From Faucicola sp902506215 (GTDB taxonomy: Bacteria > Pseudomonadota > Gammaproteobacteria > Pseudomonadales > Moraxellaceae), in contig CP069437.1 in NCBI GenBank assembly GCA_016888885.1, positions 1,798,001-1,862,000 on the forward strand: a DNA stretch of 64,000 nt. The letters run 5' to 3'. Below the pieces are notes generated by a model. That model was not told where the DNA came from, made no database searches, and worked only from the letters and a program-made list of their open reading frames with translations. Positions 17,720 through 24,379 of the stretch are shown here, in pieces. How positions within the stretch are numbered: position 1 is the first letter of the stretch; each line of letters starts with the position of its first letter. The translations under genes and the position numbers were made by a program.

Positions 17720-18652
17720 ATGAAAAAAGTTATGCAGCTGCTACCGAGGATTACCCTTAAGCAGCTATCGGTGTTTGTCAGTATTTATCAAACTGGCAGT
17801 ACCAGCCGTGCTAGTGAAGAGCTGAATTTATCGCAATCAGCGGTCAGCAGTGCACTCACTGAGCTGGAGGCGCGGTTACAAATGCCGCTATTTGAGCGCG
17901 TCGGTCGCAGGCTTAATCAGCATCCAAACGCCCATCCTATCTATATACAGGCACAAGCGATTTTAGGACAAGCTTTAACCCTTGAGCATTATCATAAGCA
18001 TCAAGCAGGGCAGATTCATATTGGTGCTAGCACGACTATCGGTAATTATGTATTGCCGCCGCTGCTTGCCAAATTGTACGAAGCGCTACCCGATGCCCAT
18101 ATCGATATGTATATTGCCAATACCCAAGAAGTGGTCGGCGAGGTTGAGCAATTAAATATCGATATTGCGCTTGTAGAAGGTATGCCGCGCCCGACAGATA
18201 TGAAAGTGATTGAGCAGCGCGCTTGGCGGACCGATACCTTGATGGTATTTGCTAAATCTCATAGTAAATGGCTGGCAAACATGGACTATAACCATAAAGA
18301 AAAATGCTATGAGCTCAGCGCTGAACGATTCGCAAGGCTGCCATTACTGGTACGAGAGGCGGGTTCGGGGACGCGGCAGATTATCGATGAGCAGTTATTG
18401 CAGCATCTACCGCATGCCGAGATTGTCATGGCAATTCAGCAGTCAGAAGCCATTAAGCATATGGTCAGCGCCGATATTGGGCTTGGCTGCTTATCGCAGT
18501 ATGTCATTCAAGCAGAATTGGATAAAGCAGAGCTGGTGCAGGTGAAAGTAGCAGGTATTGATTTAGCGCGCACGTGGTGGCTGGTGTGGCATAAAGCGCG
18601 TCATCAAAGCCCCATTTGGCAGAGTTTTATTGATATTTTGACAGAAGATTGA
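17720..18652 (+). CDS. LysR-family regulator (YeiE-like) next to the YeiH exporter
   Basis: 310 residues: N-terminal winged helix (LKQLSVFVSIYQTGSTSRAS then LNLSQSAVSSALTELEARL) and a C-terminal periplasmic-binding-fold effector domain starting near residue 95 (IHIGASTTIGNYVLPPLL). It is divergent from yeiH with 190 bp between, so it very likely controls that gene; related YeiE/CysB-like proteins answer to sulfur compounds. The coding frame shows no damage. Confidence 0.88.
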   Translation: MKKVMQLLPRITLKQLSVFVSIYQTGSTSRASEELNLSQSAVSSALTELEARLQMPLFERVGRRLNQHPNAHPIYIQAQAILGQALTLEHYHKHQAGQIHIGASTTIGNYVLPPLLAKLYEALPDAHIDMYIANTQEVVGEVEQLNIDIALVEGMPRPTDMKVIEQRAWRTDTLMVFAKSHSKWLANMDYNHKEKCYELSAERFARLPLLVREAGSGTRQIIDEQLLQHLPHAEIVMAIQQSEAIKHMVSADIGLGCLSQYVIQAELDKAELVQVKVAGIDLARTWWLVWHKARHQSPIWQSFIDILTED

Positions 18653-18665
18653 TTTTAGTAGTAAA

Positions 18666-18858
18666 ACCCCAGTTCGGGATAAGCCAGTGCTTAAGTTGTT
18701 GATACTATTTGTATAATTATTATCTGACCTTATAAAGTCATGCTTTTGACAGTAGTTTATAGAGAAGCCTGTCTTCAAAGACTTAGCTGGTCTTCAAGAG
18801 TAATAGAAAATATCAATACTATCAGCAGCTTAATGAATCACTTATCCCGAACTGGGGT
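18666..18858. repeat. MITE-like non-autonomous derivative of the IS982 element
   Basis: 193 bp with the same terminal inverted repeats as the two 1-kb IS982 copies (ACCCCAGTTCGGGATAAGCC left, CTTATCCCGAACTGGGGT right) and no gene. The left ~110 bp is a diverged version of the end of the full element (shared TTGATACTATTT, then scattered matches through TTTATAGAGAAGCC against TTATAGGGAAACC). It is therefore an internally deleted relative that can be moved in trans, and it supplies the right end of the 5.2-kb composite. Confidence 0.8.
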
Positions 18859-18865
18859 TAAGTTA

Positions 18866-19010
18866 GTTAAATATTAGTTATTTATTAGTATATAAATAAC
18901 TAATATTTAGTATATTATTAATTATAAAATAGTTAATAATTAACTAATAATATACTAAATATTAACTCTTGACTAAAAACCCTAGACGGATAAGTTAGGG
19001 CTTAATTACA
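18866..19010. repeat. AT-rich repeat region between the composite element and rep
   Basis: Dense repeats and palindromes of the form TTAGTTATTTATTAGTATAT, AACTAATATTTAGTATATTA and AATAATTAACTAATAATATA. They resemble the repeats before parA (12421-12702). Before insertion of the composite element this stretch would have followed the partition genes directly. Candidate centromere (parS/parC) for the ParA/RHH system. Confidence 0.5.
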
Positions 19011-20144
19011 TTAGCTATCAGCTTGTTTAAATCCCAACTCCAACAAGTAGGGCATATAGACAGCAACTTGACTGATATCTCGCTGTAATTCATGGGAGAG
19101 ACGCTCAACGAAGGGCTTCATATCTTCACCCACTTTGGCAAATTTTCCTGAAAAGTTTTGGTAGTTTGCAAGTTTATTGGCAAAAAAATCGGCTTGTTTG
19201 GATGATAACAATTTAATGTTATTTCCTGTGCCAGCATCTTCAAGGTTAAACTCAATCTGTTCTGATTTTTTATTTTTTACTTTTTTATTACTATCGTCTA
19301 AGTTTTCAAAAGCAAATACAATTTCTGTAACCACTCTTCCTTTTTTTACTTGTGTATAAGTAATTCTTAATGGCGTGTGTTTTTCAATATCCTTAATTGC
19401 TTTATCTAATACATTGCGTTTAAACTCACTGATAACTGGATATGTATCAATGCAATTAAATTTTTCTCTTAAATACTCAATGGTGTAAGCTTTAGTTTTA
19501 TTTTTTTGATGCAAACAACTTGAAATCAACTCAAACAAAATAATGCCGTAGCATCCCAATTTAACTATCATTTGCCTTTGATATTTGGTAAAAGGGTTTG
19601 TCTTATCAAAAACAGTGAGCATTTCAATGACATCATTGTGCAAATCAATATAAACTTCACCTTGATTATCCTTATAATCGCCTTTGGTTATCCAAGTAAC
19701 TTTCACCTTTGACTTATATTTTTTATTTGCACTAAAATTCCAAAACTCATAAGTTTTATGCTGAAGTGAATTACAAATATTTTCTAATTCTTGATAGTAT
19801 GCTTTACTCTTAATGCCATACTCATCTTGAAAATCTTTTACTCTGACAATAAAAGTACTTTGATAAGGATTTTTATCTACTTCCTTTCGTACAAGTGGCG
19901 ATAGAAACATAATCAAACGTCTTTCATTTAATTCAAGATTGCTAATGGCATTTAGCAATCTATTTTGCAAGACGATCCATTCCTCTCCATATATTTTACT
20001 TACTGTTGGTTGCTCCAACATTTTCTCTTCCAACATTGGAGCGATTATCTTTCGACCTTCTTGCTCCATGATCTCACGCATAAGTTGCATGATAGTGTTC
20101 TTGTCTATAGTTTCGCTTTGTAAATTTTGTTGTGAATTATCCAT
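19011..20144 (-). CDS. rep: Plasmid replication initiator, Rep_3 superfamily
   Basis: 377-residue initiator that opens the iteron origin. The central part shows the paired winged-helix pattern of Rep_3/RepB proteins: NRLLNAISNLELNERRLIMF, STFIVRVKDFQDEYGIKSKA, then KYQRQMIVKLGCYGIILFEL and TIEYLREKFNCIDTYPVI. Five iterons lie directly upstream of its start, as expected for a self-regulated origin. An N-terminal extension of about 50 residues (EIMEQEGRKIIAPMLEEKM) precedes the conserved region. Confidence 0.88.
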   Translation of the reverse strand: MDNSQQNLQSETIDKNTIMQLMREIMEQEGRKIIAPMLEEKMLEQPTVSKIYGEEWIVLQNRLLNAISNLELNERRLIMFLSPLVRKEVDKNPYQSTFIVRVKDFQDEYGIKSKAYYQELENICNSLQHKTYEFWNFSANKKYKSKVKVTWITKGDYKDNQGEVYIDLHNDVIEMLTVFDKTNPFTKYQRQMIVKLGCYGIILFELISSCLHQKNKTKAYTIEYLREKFNCIDTYPVISEFKRNVLDKAIKDIEKHTPLRITYTQVKKGRVVTEIVFAFENLDDSNKKVKNKKSEQIEFNLEDAGTGNNIKLLSSKQADFFANKLANYQNFSGKFAKVGEDMKPFVERLSHELQRDISQVAVYMPYLLELGFKQADS

Positions 20145-20222
20145 GTGCGACCTTCAAACTTATAGGAATAAACCAATTATAGCCAGTATTATTGTAATTT
20201 AAAATTATATATTACAATAATG

Positions 20223-20331
20223 CCCTATTTTTCTACAAGTTAAACCCCATTTTTCTACAAGTATTACCCCATTTTTCTACAAGTATTACCCCATTTTTCT
20301 ACAACAATGCCCTATTTTTCTACAACAATAA
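20223..20331. repeat. Iterons (oriV)
   Basis: Five direct repeats of about 22 bp starting at 20223, 20245, 20267, 20289 and 20310, sharing the core CCC(C/T)ATTTTTCTACAA with tails AGTTAAA, AGTATTA or CAATG. The spacing of 22,22,22,21 bp puts them on one helix face. They lie about 80 bp upstream of the Rep start, so this is the likely replication origin. Confidence 0.9.
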
Positions 20332-20720
20332 ATTTTTCTTATACCCTTCTAAGCCAGACTACGAAAGGCTTATGACGCTTTTACGAAAAAATCGTAAAGC
20401 TTTAAAAAGATAAAAAGATAAAAAATAAAAAGGAAATTTTTTTCTTTTTATTATTTTTTTGAAAGAAATTCAAAATAGTAGAACATAAGAATCAGAAATA
20501 TATTCTATGTTTGGAATGAGAATTTTATCTTTTTTAACCAATTTTTTAATTAAGTGGTAAATTAATATGGGTCTAATTTCAATTTTAGATAGGCTATTTT
20601 GATGTTTGGAGTATAGGTTAGTAGTTAGGGTACCGAAAGTTCCTCAAATCGCTTAGAACGCATTACAAGGCATTTTAGCGATATGTCTATTTCTCATGTA
20701 GGAATTGAATAATTAAAAAC
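20332..20720. other. Gene-free AT-rich stretch beside the origin
   Basis: About 390 bp with no credible reading frame. It contains A/T runs near 20395-20470 (possible DNA-unwinding element), a short inverted motif TTACGAAAAAATCGTAA near 20380-20396, and no other pattern I can name. Confidence 0.4.
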
Positions 20721-20732
20721 TAGGGCGTGTCC

Positions 20733-21272
20733 TCAATTTAACTTAGCATGAATAATAGAGCAAGCCAAGTAAAGCATCGATTTAAAATTACGAGCTAATT
20801 TCTCATAGCGAGTAGCAATACTACGAAACTGCTTTAATCGTGCAAATGCATTCTCGACTAAGTGGCGTAATTTATAAAGGTAGCTATCAAAATCAGGGTT
20901 AGGTTGCTTGGCATTTTTACGCTTTGGTATAATAGCTTTCATACCGTGTTCTATCGCTTTATCTCTGATTTCTTGCGAGTCATACCCTTTGTCAGCGATA
21001 AAATACTGGGCTTCTTGTATGACTTCTATCAAGTCGTTTGCAACTTGACTGTCGTGCACGTTACCCCCAGTGACTTTAAAATCGAGCGGATTTCCATGCG
21101 AGTCCACACATAGGTGTATTTTTGTCGTGTTTCCGCCACGGCTTTGTCCAATTGCTCTATCGAAACCACGCCGAGCTCCACTTGCATGTTGATGACACCG
21201 TACATAACTTCCGTCGATGAATACCCATTCTTTGTCAATTTCTTTTCGTAGGTCAAAAAAAAATTCTGCCAC
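20733..21272 (-). CDS. IS5-family transposase, OrfB part
   Basis: C-terminal catalytic portion (about 179 residues). DDE residues: VFIDGSYVRCHQHASGARRG, then GNVHDSQVAND, IADKGYDSQEIRDKA and the Glu motif LRHLVENAFARLKQFRSIAT. It is made as a fusion with OrfA through slippage on an A9 (T9 on the coding strand) run at 21255-21263. Confidence 0.88.
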   Translation of the reverse strand: MAEFFFDLRKEIDKEWVFIDGSYVRCHQHASGARRGFDRAIGQSRGGNTTKIHLCVDSHGNPLDFKVTGGNVHDSQVANDLIEVIQEAQYFIADKGYDSQEIRDKAIEHGMKAIIPKRKNAKQPNPDFDSYLYKLRHLVENAFARLKQFRSIATRYEKLARNFKSMLYLACSIIHAKLN

Positions 21273-21484
21273 AAGCCTTTTTTAGACCATCGGTTAAAGC
21301 GGTTATAAGCGGTTTTCCATGACCCTAGCTCAATAGGTATGTCTCGCCATGGTGCACCTGTTCTTAGCTTCCATAGTATGGCTTCCATCACGGTACGGTC
21401 GTTCTTCCATTGATGACAGCCGTGCGCTTTCATGGTTGTTTGTAATTGTTCCCATATGTTGTCAGTTATTGCGGTTCTCGCCAT
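21029..21484 (-). CDS. IS5-family transposase, OrfA part
   Basis: N-terminal DUF4096-type domain: ITDNIWEQLQTTMKAHGCHQ, WKLRTGAPWRDIPIELGSWK and RFNRWSKKGLWQNFF. After the homopolymer run the OrfA frame is not conserved; the true protein shifts into the OrfB frame there. Confidence 0.85.
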   Translation of the reverse strand: MARTAITDNIWEQLQTTMKAHGCHQWKNDRTVMEAILWKLRTGAPWRDIPIELGSWKTAYNRFNRWSKKGLWQNFFLTYEKKLTKNGYSSTEVMYGVINMQVELGVVSIEQLDKAVAETRQKYTYVWTRMEIRSILKSLGVTCTTVKLQTT

Positions 21485-21602
21485 TGTTTGTGTTTGCCTA
21501 TATTTTGTTGGAATATAGGGTTAAAATAGGGCTCTTTTGGGCTTATTCAAATTAGGGACACGCCCTAGTTTTTAAATAGATGAGTAACTCAATTTTCCAG
21601 CA

Positions 21603-21812
21603 TTACTCATCTTCTTTAATATAAACAAATAAGTCACTTGGTTCACAATCAAGATAACGACAAAGCTTCTCAAGAATTTCCAAATCAACACGGCTACTTT
21701 CATTGTTATACATCCGATATAACGTAGTTCTCGAAATATCTGTATCTCTTTCAGCATCAGCAACCCGTAGACCTTTTTGGGCAAATAGTACGGGCAAATT
21801 CAAACGTAACAT
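21603..21812 (-). CDS. Small Cro/C1-type (XRE) regulator
   Basis: 69-residue single-domain helix-turn-helix protein: VLFAQKGLRVADAERDTDIS then RTTLYRMYNNE and the ending LEKLCRYLDCEPSDLFVYI, the standard pattern of lone Cro/C1 regulators. It is divergent from the small gene at 21987 with 174 bp between, so it may control that plasmid gene. Target not known. Confidence 0.82.
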   Translation of the reverse strand: MLRLNLPVLFAQKGLRVADAERDTDISRTTLYRMYNNESSRVDLEILEKLCRYLDCEPSDLFVYIKEDE

Positions 21813-21986
21813 AGATTCCTCAAAACCTTTTCAAAAAATGCTTGCATAATACCTCATTCGTGATAATATATTATCTATATAGAACACAAATTATTATATT
21901 TAGATTATTTTATAATTAAAGAAGATGATTGAATTTTAGCTATTATGCCATAGTTAGATTTAATAACCAACGAAGGAGATCACGCT

Positions 21987-22307
21987 ATGAAAAAACCTAC
22001 CTTACAAGACCTTATTCGACTACAACAGCATAGTCAGTTATTGAAAGACTATGCCAACGACCTGGCCAATCAACTCATTATCGAATTTGATATCAATGAA
22101 GGTCATAAAATAGCTCGATTTTTAAAGGTTAGCCAAGGATTAGATAATTATACCGCCGTTCGCTATTGGACAGAGAAATGGCTAAAAGCGCAATATCCTT
22201 TGATTGATGATGCTAGCGTAAATGAAGACTTAAAATATGATGATGGACTCTACCCCCAGCTTAAACATCAATTCTTAAAGCATTTTCCCAATACAGCCGT
22301 GGCGTAA
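21987..22307 (+). CDS. Hypothetical plasmid protein
   Basis: 106 residues, not recognised. Preceded by a strong ribosome site (AAGGAG, 8-9 bp before the ATG). Mostly helical, acidic in the C-terminal half (DDASVNEDLKYDDG), with no membrane segment or signal peptide. Divergent from the XRE regulator. Confidence 0.6.
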   Translation: MKKPTLQDLIRLQQHSQLLKDYANDLANQLIIEFDINEGHKIARFLKVSQGLDNYTAVRYWTEKWLKAQYPLIDDASVNEDLKYDDGLYPQLKHQFLKHFPNTAVA

Positions 22308-22332
22308 CAACACCAAATATAAAATCGTTGGC

Positions 22333-22406
22333 GCTATACGCGTTAAGCAAGCGTATAGCCTATGCAAAAACCTAACTTGGCAGCGTTTATACAACAACGC
22401 TGCCAA
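22333..22406. terminator. Two strong hairpins downstream of the hypothetical gene
   Basis: Hairpin 1: GCTATACGC / GCGTATAGC (22333-22341 and 22351-22359, 9-base loop). Hairpin 2: TTGGCAGCGTT / AACGCTGCCAA (22377-22387 and 22396-22406, 8-base loop), followed by ATAAAATG. The second could be a bidirectional terminator; the first lacks a T run and may be a regulatory or small-RNA structure. The rest of 22308-22639 shows nothing gene-like. Confidence 0.5.
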
Positions 22407-22639
22407 ATAAAATGACTATTTTAACTTAATGTTGCTGTCATCAAATTAAACTCGGTGCTCACACAAGAGCGACCTTCAAACCTCAACTAAATAAAAAACA
22501 TTGCTACTGAAATTAAGCAAACAAGTAGCCAATTTTAATCACATTAATACAAATCTTATAGCCATACCTAGCAAACTTAAAACCAATATCTTAAAAAATC
22601 GTTGCTGATTTTAACAATTGTTGGTTTAAAAGTTGGCAT

Positions 22640-22912
22640 GTGACGCCAGAAGAACAACGAATCAAATTTAGCAACTTAGCACACCAGATCTACAAGCACC
22701 CTGACTTTCAACACAAATATCTCACCACCAATGATGAACAACATCATAGCCTAGAATTTGAAAAGCTTGTCAAAGACATCATCATGGAAGACCGAAAAAA
22801 AGAAATCGATTTTTACGAACTTTTTATCCAAAACGAAGCATTTCAACGAGCATTTTTAAATAATCTACGACAAGTGATTGATAAAAAATCACTCATTGAC
22901 TTAACACAATAA
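22640..22912 (+). CDS. Hypothetical protein
   Basis: 90 residues, unrecognised; charged and helical (EQRIKFSNLAHQIYKHPDFQ, DIIMEDRKKEIDFYELF). It would start at a GTG at 22640; an ATG two bases earlier is immediately followed by a stop. No clear ribosome site is seen, so the start and even the gene are uncertain. Confidence 0.45.
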   Translation: MTPEEQRIKFSNLAHQIYKHPDFQHKYLTTNDEQHHSLEFEKLVKDIIMEDRKKEIDFYELFIQNEAFQRAFLNNLRQVIDKKSLIDLTQ

Positions 22913-22987
22913 ATAACACAAAATTTTTCTAAAATAAAAAAAGATTTGAAACATATGCAACTCAAATCTTTTTACACCCCAACAGCA

Positions 22988-23530
22988 TCACGATAAATTA
23001 AAATTATCACTCAACGGTGAAACTAAATTTGACAGATTGACACTAGGGTGATTAATCTCATTAACATTTGATTCTATAAATTGCTCAACTGGTACAGACG
23101 AATCAACTAAAAAATTCTTCAGCCAATCCTTATCCTTCTCATTTAAATTATTATCAGCCAACAACATAGATAAAAAATCTGACAAAGCAATCGTAGCTTT
23201 CTGATTCGGTAACTTTTTTAACGACTCAATCATCACTAACCCAAAACGTCTATAGCGATTCTCTACAATTTCCTTTTTCTCATCTTCATGCAATTTTAAA
23301 GCCTCTTTTGCTTTTCGCTTTTTATCACGGATAGTGATTTTAGACTTCTCAAACTCTAGCAACAACCTTAACTTTTTAACATCCGCATCAGATAACATAG
23401 ATTTTTGAGACAGCGTTAATATCAGCTGCTGCTCATCACTAAGCTTTTTAGTCTTAGCAACTTTTTCCTCAAAATCCTTTAATAACTTCATTAATAAATT
23501 ATTTTCTAACTTAGTAAGTTGTGCTCTCAT
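22988..23530 (-). CDS. Hypothetical coiled-coil protein
   Basis: 180 residues, unrecognised. The first 100 residues are Lys/Glu-rich and helical with heptad character (LTKLENNLLMKLLKDFEEKV, KKRKAKEALKLHEDEKKEIV), suggesting a coiled coil. No signal peptide or membrane helix. It lies between the origin and the mobilisation region on the opposite strand to mobC. Confidence 0.5.
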   Translation of the reverse strand: MRAQLTKLENNLLMKLLKDFEEKVAKTKKLSDEQQLILTLSQKSMLSDADVKKLRLLLEFEKSKITIRDKKRKAKEALKLHEDEKKEIVENRYRRFGLVMIESLKKLPNQKATIALSDFLSMLLADNNLNEKDKDWLKNFLVDSSVPVEQFIESNVNEINHPSVNLSNLVSPLSDNFNLS

Positions 23531-23639
23531 AAATCACCTATATAGTTATAAACCCTTTTAATAATAATAACATATAGCAGAAAATCAAACAAAAAGTGAT
23601 TTGCAAGTAGCAAAAATTATCCTATAATCAACTAAACTA

Positions 23640-23868
23640 ATAGAATACCCACCAAAGATTTACATAGCCAGCACATGCAGAGACACCAAATTTACTAACG
23701 TAAATTAGTTGACTCTGCGTTCTGGCAAAGGGGGCTTGCCCCCTTTTGAAACCCCAAGCCCCCAGTTATCGCCTCACAAAGTTGCGTTCAAACTGGGTGC
23801 TTATTGGGGAGACCCCAAACCCCCTTAAACCAAAATCAAGCCTTATAAAAAATGAATAGACACTAAAC
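23640..23868. other. Candidate oriT region upstream of mobC
   Basis: Gene-free stretch before mobC with a perfect hairpin AAAGGGGG-CTTG-CCCCCTTT at 23727-23746 and several further GGGG/CCCC pairs up to 23825. ColE1-type plasmids have the nick region directly upstream of mobC; an AACTGGGTGCTTATTGG segment at 23789-23805 loosely recalls the CTGG/CTTA nick site. The exact nic position cannot be read from sequence alone. Confidence 0.4.
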
Positions 23869-24375
23869 ATGGCACAACAATCAGCCGAAAAAAAGCAAAG
23901 CGATGACGACGTACTAATAAAAAAATCATCGAAAAAATTACGAGATAAACGTCTTAACATTCGCTTTAGTGACGAAGAATTTGCTGTGCTTGAAGCAAAA
24001 GCTCAAGGTATGAATTTAGCACGCTATGCGCGTGCCATATTAACAAAAGGTACTATACCTAGACGTGGACGCGATTTTCCTACGGTTGACCCAAAACTAT
24101 TACGACAATTGCATGCCATGGGTAAAAATTTAAATCAATTGGTGCGCTATACGCATCAACAAGCAAACGCAAACCATCCGATTGATACGTTAAATTTAGC
24201 ACTAGCGATTGATAATATGGCTGAGCAATTGGCTGAATTAAAAGCGCACTATCAAGTTGAAAAAAATTATTTTAATGGGGTGGAAGATGAGGACACTGTC
24301 AGTGAAGACAGTGATCCTTTATTAGAAAGTTCAACGCTAGAAAATAGCACGTTTAATAACGATTTAACTGGTTAA
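23869..24375 (+). CDS. mobC: MobC-like relaxosome accessory protein
   Basis: 168 residues. A ribbon-helix-helix-like core (KRLNIRFSDEEFAVLEAKAQ, NLARYARAILTKG) is followed by the MobC signature LRQLHAMGKNLNQLVRYTHQ near residue 90. The C-terminus is acidic. It helps the relaxase open DNA at oriT. It ends 4 bp before mobA. Confidence 0.88.
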   Translation: MAQQSAEKKQSDDDVLIKKSSKKLRDKRLNIRFSDEEFAVLEAKAQGMNLARYARAILTKGTIPRRGRDFPTVDPKLLRQLHAMGKNLNQLVRYTHQQANANHPIDTLNLALAIDNMAEQLAELKAHYQVEKNYFNGVEDEDTVSEDSDPLLESSTLENSTFNNDLTG

Positions 24376-24379
24376 TGGT

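Larger units (their letters stand above)
13668..18865. mobile_element. 5.2-kb composite element with 7-bp target duplication
   Basis: The block 13675-18858 begins with the left end of an IS982-family element (ACCCCAGTTCGGG...) and ends with the right end of a small MITE-like element carrying the same terminal repeat (...CCCGAACTGGGGT). The bases just outside are the same 7-mer TAAGTTA on both sides (13668-13674 and 18859-18865). No inner end pair gives a matching duplication. So the whole block appears to have moved in one event, carrying two IS copies in inverted orientation, a DUF411 gene, a YeiH-type exporter and its LysR regulator. It separates parA from the AT-rich repeats and rep gene. 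Confidence 0.75.
20723..21565 (-). mobile_element. IS5-family (IS427-type) insertion sequence
   Basis: 843 bp with terminal inverted repeats GGGCGTGTCC / GGACACGCCC and a TA duplication on each side, as for IS427-type elements. It has two overlapping frames joined by a frameshift. Confidence 0.88.

Noticed and set aside
20223..20331. Regular repeats that might suggest a CRISPR array
   Set aside because: Units are contiguous 22-bp direct repeats with no unique spacers, next to a Rep_3 gene: they are iterons.
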